Shown: positions 27,017 to 35,812 of the stretch, in pieces
Layout: each line of letters starts with the position of its first letter
Position numbering within the stretch: the stretch's first letter is position 1
DNA from: Hyphomicrobium sp.
GTDB taxonomy: Bacteria > Pseudomonadota > Alphaproteobacteria > Rhizobiales > Hyphomicrobiaceae
NCBI GenBank assembly: GCA_002928515.1
Contig: PERI01000001.1
Location: 124,001 to 188,000, forward strand
Direction: 5' to 3'
Length of the DNA stretch: 64,000 nucleotides
The notes under the pieces: model-generated
Seen by the model: only the letters and a program-made list of their open reading frames with translations
Databases searched by the model: none
What the model was told of the DNA's origin: nothing
Position numbers and translations under genes: made by a program

Positions 27017-27023
27017 CCCCAAC

Positions 27024-27051
27024 CGATAAGTGACGGTGTATGCTCCGTCAA
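27024..27051 (-). promoter_or_regulatory. Putative promoter of the riboswitch-hupE-cob operon
   Basis: On the minus strand, TTGACG (27046-27051) and TTATCG (27024-27029) are 16 bp apart, which would place the transcription start about 27017, exactly at the first base of aptamer P1. The -35 match is good and the -10 is weak. The sequence also sits within 60 bp of the divergent cobP start. Confidence 0.4.
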
Positions 27052-27076
27052 TCGCAAAGCACATGTTAGACCCATC

Positions 27077-27601
27077 ATGCCCAGCCCATATCAGCCTCGG
27101 TTAACTCTTGTACTCGGCGGGGCGCGTTCGGGCAAAAGTCTGCACGCCGAAGGGCTTGTGACGGCTGTGCCTGGTCCGTGGGTGTATATGGCAACGGCTG
27201 AGGGTTTGGACGGGGAGATGACCAGCCGAATTGCCGCGCATCGCGGGCGTCGCGGCGCAGGCTGGCAGACTGTTGAAGCGCCGTTAGATTTGGCTGGGGC
27301 ATTGCGCGCTGTGCCAATGGGGCAGGCTGTATTGGTCGATTGCTTGACGCTGTGGTTGTCGAACGTGATGCTGGGCGGGCGTGATGTGCCAGCAGCGATC
27401 GATGAATTGGTTGATGGGCTGATGGCTATCGGTGGTCCGTGCGTCTTGGTGTCGAACGAAGTCGGGCTTGGGATCGTCCCGGATAATGCACTGGCGCGCG
27501 CGTTTCGCGATGAGGCCGGGCGGCTGAACCAACGTGTTGCGGCATGTGCCGATCGGGTAGTGTTCGTTGCTGCTGGGCTTCCGATGGTTTTGAAAGGTTG
27601 A
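27077..27601 (+). CDS. cobP: Bifunctional adenosylcobinamide kinase / guanylyltransferase CobP
   Basis: Phosphorylates adenosylcobinamide and transfers GMP to make AdoCbi-GDP for nucleotide-loop assembly. Walker A is GGARSGKS (residues 14-21); VDCLTLWLSNVML is the second conserved block and SNEVGLGIVPDNALARAFRDEAG the third. 174 residues, normal. Start is ATG 27077; the open frame extends far upstream through the riboswitch antisense, without family support. It opens a plus-strand run cobP-cobO-cobQ, diverging from the riboswitch. Confidence 0.94.
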   Translation: MPSPYQPRLTLVLGGARSGKSLHAEGLVTAVPGPWVYMATAEGLDGEMTSRIAAHRGRRGAGWQTVEAPLDLAGALRAVPMGQAVLVDCLTLWLSNVMLGGRDVPAAIDELVDGLMAIGGPCVLVSNEVGLGIVPDNALARAFRDEAGRLNQRVAACADRVVFVAAGLPMVLKG

Positions 27602-27606
27602 GTTGC

Positions 27607-28227
27607 GTGAGTGAGCAAGATTTGAGCGAAGCTGAAGCTGAACGCCACAAAGCTAAGATGGCGAAACGCAAAGCCGTGCAGGATGCCGAAGTTGCGGGCA
27701 AGACAATTGAGAAGGGTGTTTTGCTGGTCCACACCGGACCCGGCAAAGGAAAATCGACTGCAGCTTTCGGGCTCGTGCTGCGGGCGCTGGGACATGGGTG
27801 GCGCGTTGGCGTGGTTCAGTTCGTCAAAGGTGCTTGGGAGACGGGTGAGAAAGAAGCGTTCAAACGTTTCGGCGATCAGATTTCCTGGCACACCATGGGT
27901 GAGGGTTTCACATGGGAGACCCAAGATAAAGCGCGCGATATTGCAGCCGCTGAACGGGCGTTCGCTCAGGTCAAAATTTTGATGGCCGATCCGACGATCC
28001 GGCTATTGATCTTGGACGAGTTGAACATTGCACTGCGTTACGATTATTTGCCACTCGATGACGTACTGGAGACGTTGCGCACAAGACGTAACGATCTGCA
28101 TGTCGTCGTGACGGGGCGCAACGCGAAGCCGGAGTTGATTGCTCTTGCTGACGGCGTGACAGAGATGGGCGCTGTGAAGCATCACTTCGGCGCTGGGGTC
28201 AAAGCGCAAGCTGGCATCGAGTTTTAG
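27607..28227 (+). CDS. cobO: Cob(I)yrinic acid a,c-diamide adenosyltransferase CobO
   Basis: Transfers the adenosyl group from ATP to cob(I)alamin precursors. P-loop [24 protein letters not shown] (about residues 43-66; Gly/Lys-rich CobA-type loop), [29 protein letters not shown] and [12 protein letters not shown] are the CobA/CobO family signatures. 206 residues. GTG 27607 is used, 5 bp after the cobP stop; an ATG at about 27658 would delete the charged N-terminal extension. It is followed 5 bp later by cobQ. Confidence 0.95.
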   Translation: MSEQDLSEAEAERHKAKMAKRKAVQDAEVAGKTIEKGVLLVHTGPGKGKSTAAFGLVLRALGHGWRVGVVQFVKGAWETGEKEAFKRFGDQISWHTMGEGFTWETQDKARDIAAAERAFAQVKILMADPTIRLLILDELNIALRYDYLPLDDVLETLRTRRNDLHVVVTGRNAKPELIALADGVTEMGAVKHHFGAGVKAQAGIEF

Positions 28228-28232
28228 CACCT

Positions 28233-29699
28233 ATGACGGCACGCGCGCTGATGTTCATGGGAACGGGTTCTGACGTCGGCAAATCGCTGATCGTTGCTGG
28301 CCTGTGTCGCTTGTTGTCCAATCGTGGTGTGCGGGTTGCGCCCTTCAAGCCGCAGAATATGTCGAACAATGCGGCAGTGACATCTGACGGCGGTGAGATC
28401 GGTCGCGCGCAAGCGTTGCAGGCACGCGCATCGCGACGCGAACCGAGTGTGCATATGAACCCAGTTCTGTTGAAACCTCAAAGCGAAACCGGTGCGCAGA
28501 TCATTGTGCAGGGTCGCATGGTGGGTTCGGCCAAGGCGCGCGAGTTTCAAGCGCAGAAACTTGGTTTGATGCCTGCGGTTCTGGAGAGTTTTCGACGGTT
28601 GCAGTCGGATGCAGATGTGGTTTTCATTGAGGGCGCGGGAAGTGCCTCAGAGATCAATCTGCGCGCGAATGACATTGCCAATATGGGTTTTGCGCGGGCC
28701 GCCGATGTGCCTGTGGTGATGATTGGTGACATCGATCGCGGCGGGGTTATCGCTAGTCTTGTCGGTACGAAGAGTGTGCTTGCGTCGGACGATGCCGCCA
28801 TGATTTGCGGATTTCTCGTCAACAAAATGCGTGGCGATGCGTCCTTGTTCGACGATGGCATGAGAGCCATTCAGCGTATGACGGGCTGGGCGGCGCTGGG
28901 GCTCATTCCCTATTTCGAGGATGCGCGATTATTGCCTGCCGAAGATGCGTTGGCGTTACGAGGCATGATTGCGCAAGGCGCTGGGCCAGGTCGCTTGCGG
29001 ATAGCGGTTCCGCTATTGCCGCGCATTTCGAATTTCGACGATCTCGATCCGCTGCGGCATGAGGCAGATGTATCGGTTGAATTGATTGCGCCGGGGCGGG
29101 CGTTGCCGCGTGACGCCGACATTGTGTTGGTGCCTGGATCGAAGGCGACGATCGACGATCTGGCCGATTTGCGTGCGAATGGTTGGGATATCGATATTCA
29201 CGCGCATGTGCGGCATGGCGGTCGTGTGATCGGGTTGTGCGGTGGATATCAGATGTTGGGACGGACGATTTCCGATCCACACGGCATCGAAGGAGCACCG
29301 CGTCGCGTGGAAGGATTGGGTTTACTCGATGTCGATACGGAGTTTGGCCGCGAGAAATCTTTGGTTGCGGTCACTGGAACGTTGGTCTCGTCAGGGGCAG
29401 CATTCATTGGCTACGAAATGCATGTTGGACGGACGACTGGGACTGACACGCAACGGCCTGTCGTGACATTTCATGATGGCAGGGTCGATGGAGCGCGGTC
29501 GGTCGATGGGCGTGTGGAAGGGTGTTACGTGCACGGTTTATTTGCAGCCGACGCTGCGCGGAGGGCTTTGCTCAGCGAGTTTGGAGCGCAGAGTTCTGGG
29601 GTCAATTATGAAGTCATGATTGACGATGTTCTCGACCGTTTGGCGGCTCATCTTGAGCGGCATGTCGATATCGATGGACTGCTTAGGTTCGCGCGATGA
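28233..29699 (+). CDS. cobQ: Cobyric acid synthase CobQ
   Basis: Amidates side chains b, d, e and g of adenosylcobyrinic acid a,c-diamide. The N-terminal domain shows [18 protein letters not shown] (P-loop) and [16 protein letters not shown]; the C-terminal glutamine amidotransferase domain shows [10 protein letters not shown] with the nucleophile Cys, and YEMHVGRT. 488 residues, normal. Start ATG 28233, 5 bp after cobO. Its 3' end overlaps the convergent cobD by 17 bp. Confidence 0.96.
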   Translation: MTARALMFMGTGSDVGKSLIVAGLCRLLSNRGVRVAPFKPQNMSNNAAVTSDGGEIGRAQALQARASRREPSVHMNPVLLKPQSETGAQIIVQGRMVGSAKAREFQAQKLGLMPAVLESFRRLQSDADVVFIEGAGSASEINLRANDIANMGFARAADVPVVMIGDIDRGGVIASLVGTKSVLASDDAAMICGFLVNKMRGDASLFDDGMRAIQRMTGWAALGLIPYFEDARLLPAEDALALRGMIAQGAGPGRLRIAVPLLPRISNFDDLDPLRHEADVSVELIAPGRALPRDADIVLVPGSKATIDDLADLRANGWDIDIHAHVRHGGRVIGLCGGYQMLGRTISDPHGIEGAPRRVEGLGLLDVDTEFGREKSLVAVTGTLVSSGAAFIGYEMHVGRTTGTDTQRPVVTFHDGRVDGARSVDGRVEGCYVHGLFAADAARRALLSEFGAQSSGVNYEVMIDDVLDRLAAHLERHVDIDGLLRFAR

Positions 29700-30657
29700 G
29701 CAAAAGTGCAGCGATGATAGCTGTCATGAGAATCCAAGCTGTTGTTGCAAGTCGAAGTGCTGTGTAAATGTCGGTAGTCGATGCATCGCGACGACCGTCG
29801 CCCATGTAGGCGTCATCGATCATTTTGCCATCGTAGCTGCGTGGACCATTTAATTTTAAGTCGAGCGCTCCGGCCATCGCGGCCTCGGGCCAGCCGGCAT
29901 TCGGAGATCGATGTTTGGGCGCATCGCGCAACATGGTTGTCATTGCTTTTCTTGCCGAAGTGCCATTCATAAAGACAGCGGCCATTGCAAAGAGCAAACC
30001 CGTCAAGCGTGAAGCTGGCACGTTGACGATATCGTCGAGGCGTGCGGCGGCCCAACCGAATGCCTCGTGACGCGCGGTGCGATGACCGATCATACTGTCG
30101 GCGGTGTTGATGGCTTTGTAGGCGGCAAGTCCGGGAAGCCCCAACAACGCAAACCAGAATACAGGTGCAACGACGCCGTCTGAGGCATTTTCAGCAAGGC
30201 TTTCGATGGCGGCGCGCGCGACGTCATGCTCGTCCAGCGCTTGTGGATCTCGCCCGACGATGCGTGCGACAGCATTGCGCGCACCATCGAGGCCATTGGT
30301 ATTTAGAGCCGTTGCTACGTCGTGTACGTGATCATGCAAACTACGGCTGGCGATGAACGTGCTGGCGATGGCCGCTAATGCAAACGTGCCGATCCATGTG
30401 TCCGAAATCAGAGATTGTAGGATCAAGCCTGACGCAAACGGCATTCCTATGATGAACACGAGCGCTACGATGCCGTTCCGTTTGCGGTCGGCGAAATTTA
30501 ACTCTGAGCGATTGAGCCGCGCATCGAGATAGTCGATGAGGGCACCAATCCAGGTGACGGGATGGCCGATTTTCCGGTACACAACATCCGGATATCCGAA
30601 TGCGGCATCGAACAAGAGTGCGACGAGCAGAACCATGAACGTGATTTCAACCGACAT
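29683..30657 (-). CDS. cobD: Adenosylcobinamide-phosphate synthase CobD (CbiB)
   Basis: Membrane enzyme that attaches the aminopropanol (phosphate) arm to cobyric acid. Family start [33 protein letters not shown], then [42 protein letters not shown] in the middle (shortened here: [16 protein letters not shown]), and PRSYDG near the C-terminus. Several membrane helices. 324 residues. ATG 30657 overlaps the start codon of cobC on the other strand; ATG 30636 is an alternative seven codons in. Confidence 0.94.
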   Translation of the reverse strand: MSVEITFMVLLVALLFDAAFGYPDVVYRKIGHPVTWIGALIDYLDARLNRSELNFADRKRNGIVALVFIIGMPFASGLILQSLISDTWIGTFALAAIASTFIASRSLHDHVHDVATALNTNGLDGARNAVARIVGRDPQALDEHDVARAAIESLAENASDGVVAPVFWFALLGLPGLAAYKAINTADSMIGHRTARHEAFGWAAARLDDIVNVPASRLTGLLFAMAAVFMNGTSARKAMTTMLRDAPKHRSPNAGWPEAAMAGALDLKLNGPRSYDGKMIDDAYMGDGRRDASTTDIYTALRLATTAWILMTAIIAALLLIART

Positions 30658-31678
30658 GCCATCTCCGCAGGCGCGCTCAATTACTCAAGAATTTATCGCC
30701 CATGGCGGGCGAATTTCAGTTGCCCGCGCGCGGTTTCCTGATGCGCCGACGCCGTGGCTCGATCTTTCGACCGGGATCTCGCCATGGGCGTACCCTATTC
30801 CGGAGTTGCCCGTCGAGTGCTGGACGCGTTTGCCCGATCCTGGCGATCTCGATGCGCTCATTTCTGTGGCGCGGGACGCTTATGGTGTCGATGAGCGGGC
30901 GCATGTCGTTCCTGTTGCGGGCACTGATCTTGCGATCAATTTGATTCCTCGATTGGTTGGAAAGCCTTTGGATGTGGCGATTGTTGCGCCAACTTATACG
31001 GCACATCAAGTTGCGTGGGGCCATGCAGGGCATCGCGTCTCATTGGTCGATGATGTGCGTGACATTGGCGACAGTGGGGTTGCGATTGTTGTAAACCCGA
31101 ATAATCCAGATGGCCGTGTGTGGACGGCGGAGCAGTTGTTAGAGACGGGCAATCGGTTGGCGCGCAACGGTGGATTCTTAATCGTCGATGAAGCGTTTTG
31201 CGATTGTGTTCCCGAAATGTCTGTCCTGTCGAAGAGGCACGATCTTTCGCATGTGATCGTGCTGCGCTCGTTTGGAAAATTTTATGGACTGGCGGGTGTG
31301 CGGCTTGGATTCATTGTGACGGGCCGAGCTATTGGCGGCGAACTGGCTGCGTTGATGAGCGAATGGCCAGTGTCGGGTCCAGCTATTGCAATTGGGCGGC
31401 AGGCATTGGCGGATCGCGTTTGGGCGGATATGCAGCGTCTGCGGCTGGCTGAAGCGGCAGTTAGGTTGAATGCATTGTTGGAGCGTGAGGGCCTTACTTT
31501 AATAGGCGGAACTTCTTTATTTTCGCTCGCGGCGCATGACAATGCCCCGGCCGTCTTCGAACGTCTGGCCATGCGCGGCATTTTGGTGAGGCCGATGGCT
31601 AATCCGCGGTTGCTGCGCTTTGGCATCCCAGGTTACGATCGTGATTTTGCCCGACTACAGGCTGCTTTTACGTCATAG
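30656..31678 (+). CDS. cobC: Threonine-phosphate decarboxylase CobC
   Basis: PLP-dependent enzyme that makes (R)-1-amino-2-propanol phosphate, the substrate used by CobD. Type I aminotransferase fold: PWLDLSTGISPWAYP near the N-terminus, VVNPNNPDGR (NPNNP loop), FLIVDEAFCD, and the Schiff-base lysine in LRSFGKFYGLAGVRLGF. The C-terminal PRLLRFGIPG holds the substrate arginine. 340 residues. ATG 30656 overlaps the cobD start codon in a CATG; the conserved HGG and FPDAPTPW segments begin about 16 residues in, so the start cannot be much later. Confidence 0.94.
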   Translation: MPSPQARSITQEFIAHGGRISVARARFPDAPTPWLDLSTGISPWAYPIPELPVECWTRLPDPGDLDALISVARDAYGVDERAHVVPVAGTDLAINLIPRLVGKPLDVAIVAPTYTAHQVAWGHAGHRVSLVDDVRDIGDSGVAIVVNPNNPDGRVWTAEQLLETGNRLARNGGFLIVDEAFCDCVPEMSVLSKRHDLSHVIVLRSFGKFYGLAGVRLGFIVTGRAIGGELAALMSEWPVSGPAIAIGRQALADRVWADMQRLRLAEAAVRLNALLEREGLTLIGGTSLFSLAAHDNAPAVFERLAMRGILVRPMANPRLLRFGIPGYDRDFARLQAAFTS

Positions 31679-31794
31679 CTGAGTAGTTGTTTAGGATTTA
31701 GAAAGTCATGCGCAGTTTGGTTTCGGCTTGTGTCGTAAGATCGTTGCGCGCGATGCGGTGATGAGTATAGTGCGCGTCGTTCCGGGCAATTTGC

Positions 31795-31884
31795 GGAGGG
31801 ATGGCCGAGTGGTTGAAGGCGCTCGCCTGGAACGCGTGTAGGCTCGTAAGGGTCTCGTGGGTTCGAATCCCACTCCCTCCGCCA
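31795..31884 (+). tRNA. tRNA-Ser (GGA)
   Basis: Full cloverleaf with a long variable arm. Acceptor GGAGGGA (31795-31801) pairs with TCCCTCC (31874-31880), the discriminator is G and CCA is encoded. T stem GTGGG/CCCAC with TTCGAAT. Anticodon GGA (31829-31831) reads UCC/UCU. In the anticodon stem CTCGC/GCGTG the second pair is T-T rather than A-T, giving one mismatch. The gene ends one base before the convergent pstB stop codon. Confidence 0.95.
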
Positions 31885-31885
31885 A

Positions 31886-32728
31886 TCAACCTCTTGCGCC
31901 GCTGATATATGCTTTTGTTATGGCGTTTTGAGCGGCATTGAAGATCGCGTCTGTGGGCGTGTGTTCGACTAAGTAACCGCAGCCGTCCTGAAACCAGAAC
32001 AGCGCCACACTGTCAGCTATCCTCTTCGCTTGTCCCAGATTGTGGGTCACGACAACGACGGTGTATTTTTCTCTGAGGCGTATAATCAGGTCCTCAACGA
32101 CGGCTGAAGATATTGGATCAAGAGCGCTGCACGGTTCATCCATAAGAAGTATGGATGGTTCTAATGCCAAAGCGCGCGCAATGCACAAGCGCTGTTGTTG
32201 ACCGCCTGAGAGGGCGAGCGCTGGTTGATCCAATCGATCTTTGACCTCGGACCATAGCCCGACCTCAGTGAGGGCGTGCTCGATTCTTTCATAGCGTTGG
32301 GCAGCATTTGTGAGACCATGCTCTTTCAATGGCATTTCAAGATTGCGGCGGATGGACAGTGGAAAAGGATTTGGCTTTTGGAAGATCATGCCGATATGGC
32401 AGCGAAGTTCTTGAACATCGGTCTTCGGCTCATGAATATTGATACCATCGTGATAGACGTGACCAGTGACTTTGCAGCCGGGGATTAAATCCGTCATACG
32501 GTTCAGGCTCGACAGAAAACTTGTCTTGCCACAACCTGATGGGCCAATGAGTGCAGTGATCTCATTGCGTGCGATACTGAGCGTCACGTCGCGAAGAGCG
32601 CGCGCGCCCGAGTACGTGATAGTGATGCCCTTGGCTGCAAGTGCCACTTCATGTGTGGGTTGTGCTAGCTGTCGGATGTTAGAATCCGCCCTCTTGCACT
32701 CGTCATAACTTACAAATTCAAGTTTCAT
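31886..32728 (-). CDS. pstB: Phosphate ABC transporter ATP-binding protein PstB
   Basis: ATPase of a phosphate-type uptake system. Walker A GPSGCGKTS, Q-loop MIFQKPNPFPLSIRRN, signature LSGGQQQRL and Walker B SILLMDEPCSALDP are all intact. 280 residues. The Q-loop region reads LSIRRNLEMPLKEHG where typical PstB has MSIYDNV, and the C-terminus is less conserved, so this is a divergent PstB. ATG 32728 overlaps the pstA stop by 4 nt. It is the last gene of arsR-pstS-pstC-pstA-pstB; no phoU follows. Confidence 0.92.
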   Translation of the reverse strand: MKLEFVSYDECKRADSNIRQLAQPTHEVALAAKGITITYSGARALRDVTLSIARNEITALIGPSGCGKTSFLSSLNRMTDLIPGCKVTGHVYHDGINIHEPKTDVQELRCHIGMIFQKPNPFPLSIRRNLEMPLKEHGLTNAAQRYERIEHALTEVGLWSEVKDRLDQPALALSGGQQQRLCIARALALEPSILLMDEPCSALDPISSAVVEDLIIRLREKYTVVVVTHNLGQAKRIADSVALFWFQDGCGYLVEHTPTDAIFNAAQNAITKAYISGARG

Positions 32729-33594
32729 GACGCAGTAATCCTTTGCGACCCGTAGCGATTTGTTAGAGTAACTGCGACTGAATTGATCAGTATCAGCAAT
32801 GAAATCAGCACTAGTGCTGACGCGTAGGCATTGGCGTCGCCGCCTGCGACGTTCATGGTGAGGTCGTAAATGTGAACGGCGAGCGCTCGACCGGAATCGT
32901 CCAACGATGACGGCATGCGATCGACGTAGCCACTCGTAAAAATCAAGGCTGCAGTTTCTGCTGCTGCGCGGCCGATGCCGAGCATCAAACCTGCCGCAAT
33001 GGCTGGTGTGGCCGCTGGTAATAGAATGTGGGTTAGGGCTGCTCCACGCGATAGTCCAAGAGCGGACGCGCCGCGTCGCCACTCATCGGGCACGGAACTC
33101 AATCCGGCTTGCGTCGTTCGAATGAGGATCGGCAATACCATACATGCCAGCGTCAATCCGCCTGACAGAATAGAGAAGCCAAGGCCGAGCCAAATACAGA
33201 AAAAGGCGTTTCCGAATAATCCGAAAACGATGGATGGGACGCCTGCCAAAATATCAAGAGACAGTGTTGTTATCTGCCTCACTCGACCACCAACGCGTGT
33301 GAACTCTGATAAGAATGCGGCTGTCGCAACTCCGATGGGCAGTGCCACTGTAATCGCAATCAGCAAAATCAAAAGCGTTGAGACGAGAATGGGTGCGATG
33401 CCACCGGAGCGTCCTGCGTTTGACGGTGAAGTTGTAAGAAATGACCATGAAAGACGCTCAAAGCCATGAATGATGAAATCGCCGATAATCCAAGTAAACG
33501 CCGCTATGATTATCGCGGTTGCTGACCAAACAACCAGCATGAGGCCAAGATCTCGCGCAGAGTTATTTTTTCTTGTTATTGCCATTTCAGCCAT
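32725..33594 (-). CDS. pstA: Phosphate ABC transporter permease PstA
   Basis: Six-helix permease. The conserved DILAGVPSIVFGLFGNAFF segment (mid-protein, abbreviated DILAGVPSIVFGLFG) and the EAA-type loop EWRRGASALGLSRGAALTHILLP contact PstB. LPIGVATAAFLSEFT and GIGRAAAETAALIFTSG are further PstA signatures. 289 residues. It overlaps pstC by 8 bp and pstB by 4 bp, which shows one transcript. Confidence 0.94.
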   Translation of the reverse strand: MAEMAITRKNNSARDLGLMLVVWSATAIIIAAFTWIIGDFIIHGFERLSWSFLTTSPSNAGRSGGIAPILVSTLLILLIAITVALPIGVATAAFLSEFTRVGGRVRQITTLSLDILAGVPSIVFGLFGNAFFCIWLGLGFSILSGGLTLACMVLPILIRTTQAGLSSVPDEWRRGASALGLSRGAALTHILLPAATPAIAAGLMLGIGRAAAETAALIFTSGYVDRMPSSLDDSGRALAVHIYDLTMNVAGGDANAYASALVLISLLILINSVAVTLTNRYGSQRITAS

Positions 33595-34471
33595 GCACGC
33601 GACCTCCGCTGAGGCGCCAAGCCAATGTGGCCAGCGCCATGACGATAGCTGTCAGCATGAGGCCTGAGACAAACAGTGATGCGCGGTGATCGCCAGTCGC
33701 ATAGGCCATTTCAAGGGCCATGTTGGCGGTGAGCGTGCGCATGGGGTCGAAGAGGCTTGTTGGAAATTGTACGACATTGCCTGCGACCATGAGCACCGCC
33801 ATTGTTTCACCGAGTGCGCGGGCAGCCGCGAGCAAAATACCTGCACCGATGCTGGCGCGTGCTGCTGGTAAAATCACTTTGATGATCGTTGCTTCGCGCG
33901 TTAACCCGAGTGCCGTTGCGCCTTGCAAATAAGATTTGGGCACAGTTGAGATGGCGGCGTCTGTGGTCAACGCAATGGTTGGCAGGATCATGAGCGACAA
34001 TATCAGCGACGCTGCCAAGAGACTTGCTCCCGGGGGCTGAAACTGTCCGATCAATGGCACGAGAACAGTCAAACCCCATAATCCGTAAGCTACCGACGGG
34101 ATGCCTGCGAGCAACGCAATGAGGCTACGATAGGCCTGAGCGATGCGTCGTGGCGCAATGAAGCTGCAGAAAATCGCGGACGCTATGCCTAAAGGCGCCG
34201 CGATTAATACGGCTAGTGTCGAGACGATTACGGTTGCGCCTAACATCGGCGCAAGGCCGAACAGCTTCTCAAGCGGATACCAACCGGCATCGGTTATAAA
34301 TCGCGTAATGCCGATTGATGTTAGAACGGGCCAAGATTCTTTGACCAGAAACATCGCAATGAGAATGAGAAGGGCCGTAGATAGGCATGCTGAAGCCCAC
34401 AGCACTCTGCCAAGTATTTTGTCATTCCGCCAAAGGAACGAAAAACTGCTCTTTGACGAGATCATGGACAT
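33587..34471 (-). CDS. pstC: Phosphate ABC transporter permease PstC
   Basis: Partner permease of PstA. Segments: LLAGIPSVAYGLWGLTVLVP, TTDAAISTVPKSYLQGATALGLTREAT with the EAA loop (shortened: VPKSYLQGATALGLTREAT), and ARALGETMAVLMVAGN. About 294 residues. The start is uncertain: ATG 34471 or 34465 would overlap pstS by 44-50 bp, and GTG 34405 would not overlap but shortens the N-terminal cytoplasmic lead. I give 34471. An overlap of this size suggests coupling with pstS translation. Confidence 0.9.
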   Translation of the reverse strand: MSMISSKSSFSFLWRNDKILGRVLWASACLSTALLILIAMFLVKESWPVLTSIGITRFITDAGWYPLEKLFGLAPMLGATVIVSTLAVLIAAPLGIASAIFCSFIAPRRIAQAYRSLIALLAGIPSVAYGLWGLTVLVPLIGQFQPPGASLLAASLILSLMILPTIALTTDAAISTVPKSYLQGATALGLTREATIIKVILPAARASIGAGILLAAARALGETMAVLMVAGNVVQFPTSLFDPMRTLTANMALEMAYATGDHRASLFVSGLMLTAIVMALATLAWRLSGGRVHG

Positions 34472-35270
34472 CCTTGCTACGGGCAAAATCAATGAAGGCT
34501 TTTGGTAGGTCTTTGGCTTCGTCCTTCGTGACCAAGGTCAGTGATCGCGAGAGTGGAAAGCTGGCGTTTTGAACATTCTCGACTGTTGCGGCGACTGTGC
34601 CCAAGGGGAGCAGTTTTATCGGCGTGCCTTGGCCTGCTTCAAACTCCGCAGTGCCAATCGAAACGTAGCCGATAGCGCCAGGATTGCCGGAAACAGTTTT
34701 TATGCCTTGTTGATTGTCGCCGATAATCACGCTGGCTTTGATGTCGCTGTTCTTGAGCTTGTAATGCTGCGCAAAAAGTTCGAGCGTTGAGCGGCCCTCG
34801 GCTTTGTTGACAACACTTATTGCCATGTCGGAGCCGCCGACATCTTTCCAGTTCGTGACTTTACCTAGATAGATGTCGATGATGTGCGCATCCGTGAGGG
34901 ATTGAACTGGGTTTGCAGCGTTAACGATCATACCTATACCGTCGCGTGCAATGACGTGACCTTTGATGTCCGTTTCATCGGACTTTAAATCACGCGATGC
35001 CATACCGATGTCGGCTAGCCCGGAGCGTGCGTCAGCAATGCCGCGGGACGAGCCACCAGTTTGTACGTCGATGCGAACCCCAGGGTGGAGTTGTTCGAAA
35101 CGCTTGCCAATTTCGGCGACGAGGGGAGCGACAGTACTTGAGCCGGTAATTGTAAGTTTGCCAGCCAGTGTAGGCTGTTTCGTATCGTCTGCGGCACTTG
35201 TCGCTAAATTAGCGAACGACATTCCAGCCATAAGTATGCCTAGCGCGCGCAGCACGTTCATCGTTATCAT
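34422..35270 (-). CDS. pstS: Phosphate-binding periplasmic protein PstS
   Basis: Substrate-binding protein. A signal peptide covers about residues 1-26 (LGILMAGMSFANLATSAADD). The ligand loop TGSSTVAPL, then VQTGGSSRGIADA and LADIGMASRDL are the PstS phosphate-contact motifs. About 282 residues; ATG 35270 or 35261 is used, the first 2 bp after the arsR stop. The motifs favour phosphate, but arsenate analogues bind similar proteins, relevant given the ArsR gene in front. Confidence 0.93.
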   Translation of the reverse strand: MITMNVLRALGILMAGMSFANLATSAADDTKQPTLAGKLTITGSSTVAPLVAEIGKRFEQLHPGVRIDVQTGGSSRGIADARSGLADIGMASRDLKSDETDIKGHVIARDGIGMIVNAANPVQSLTDAHIIDIYLGKVTNWKDVGGSDMAISVVNKAEGRSTLELFAQHYKLKNSDIKASVIIGDNQQGIKTVSGNPGAIGYVSIGTAEFEAGQGTPIKLLPLGTVAATVENVQNASFPLSRSLTLVTKDEAKDLPKAFIDFARSKDVHDLVKEQFFVPLAE

Positions 35271-35272
35271 CG

Positions 35273-35557
35273 TCAATGGGTCCTGAACTTTAAGGTGCAG
35301 CAACCAAAGTCGAGGCTTTGGCTTTGCGGATTTCGGCGAATTTCGGGGGATAGACGATAGAGGATGGATCGACCTTCGCGCTCTGTGACGACAAGGCCAG
35401 CGTCACGTAAGGCGCGCAAGTGATGTGATAATAATGTTGGATCTAGTCCTAGCTGATCGTTGATTTCATGGACGTGTTGGGGACGCTTGAGGAGCATTTC
35501 GAGAACGCTCATGCGTGTTTGATCGCCGAGAACTTTCATGATTTGAGCGCAATCCAT
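35273..35557 (-). CDS. ArsR-family transcription regulator
   Basis: A 94-residue winged-helix repressor. The DNA-recognition helix lies in LDPTLLSHHLRALRDAGLVVTEREGR, where LLSHHLRALRDAGLV is the recognition part. The usual metal box ELCVCDL of one As(III) class is absent (HVHEINDQLG instead), but Cys3 and a vicinal pair in FGCCTLKF near the C-terminus could bind As(III), as in ArsR types with C-terminal cysteines. It overlaps no gene but sits 2 bp upstream of pstS, so it likely controls its own operon. The effector is a guess; phosphate limitation via PhoB is another route, though no Pho box was seen. Confidence 0.88.
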   Translation of the reverse strand: MDCAQIMKVLGDQTRMSVLEMLLKRPQHVHEINDQLGLDPTLLSHHLRALRDAGLVVTEREGRSILYRLSPEIRRNPQSQSLDFGCCTLKFRTH

Positions 35558-35630
35558 GTCTTGACCCTTGGGCTAGCGCAGCCACGTGCGCTTTGACGCG
35601 CACAGGATGTGAGCGTCTGGTTCAACCCTA

Positions 35631-35642
35631 GTTCAATTGAGC
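35631..35642. promoter_or_regulatory. Candidate ArsR operator upstream of arsR-pst
   Basis: GTTCAATTGAGC is a 12-bp dyad with one mismatch about 75 bp upstream of the arsR start. The word TTCAA recurs at about 35621 and 35649. ArsR proteins bind short AT-rich dyads with such half sites. Spacing and identity are weak, so this is only a place to look. Confidence 0.3.
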
Positions 35643-35812
35643 TTCGCTTCAAGTGTTGGGATTGTTACCGTCGAAGCAAATATATAAAATATTCTGGCGC
35701 CTGCGCTCGGTGATTTATCCGTCAAGTCGGAGATATTGTTATGTAAAAATCCTAACGGGTCGGAACCCGGAGATGACTTAAAATTATTTTGAAGTTTTTA
35801 CCCAGTAAAACG

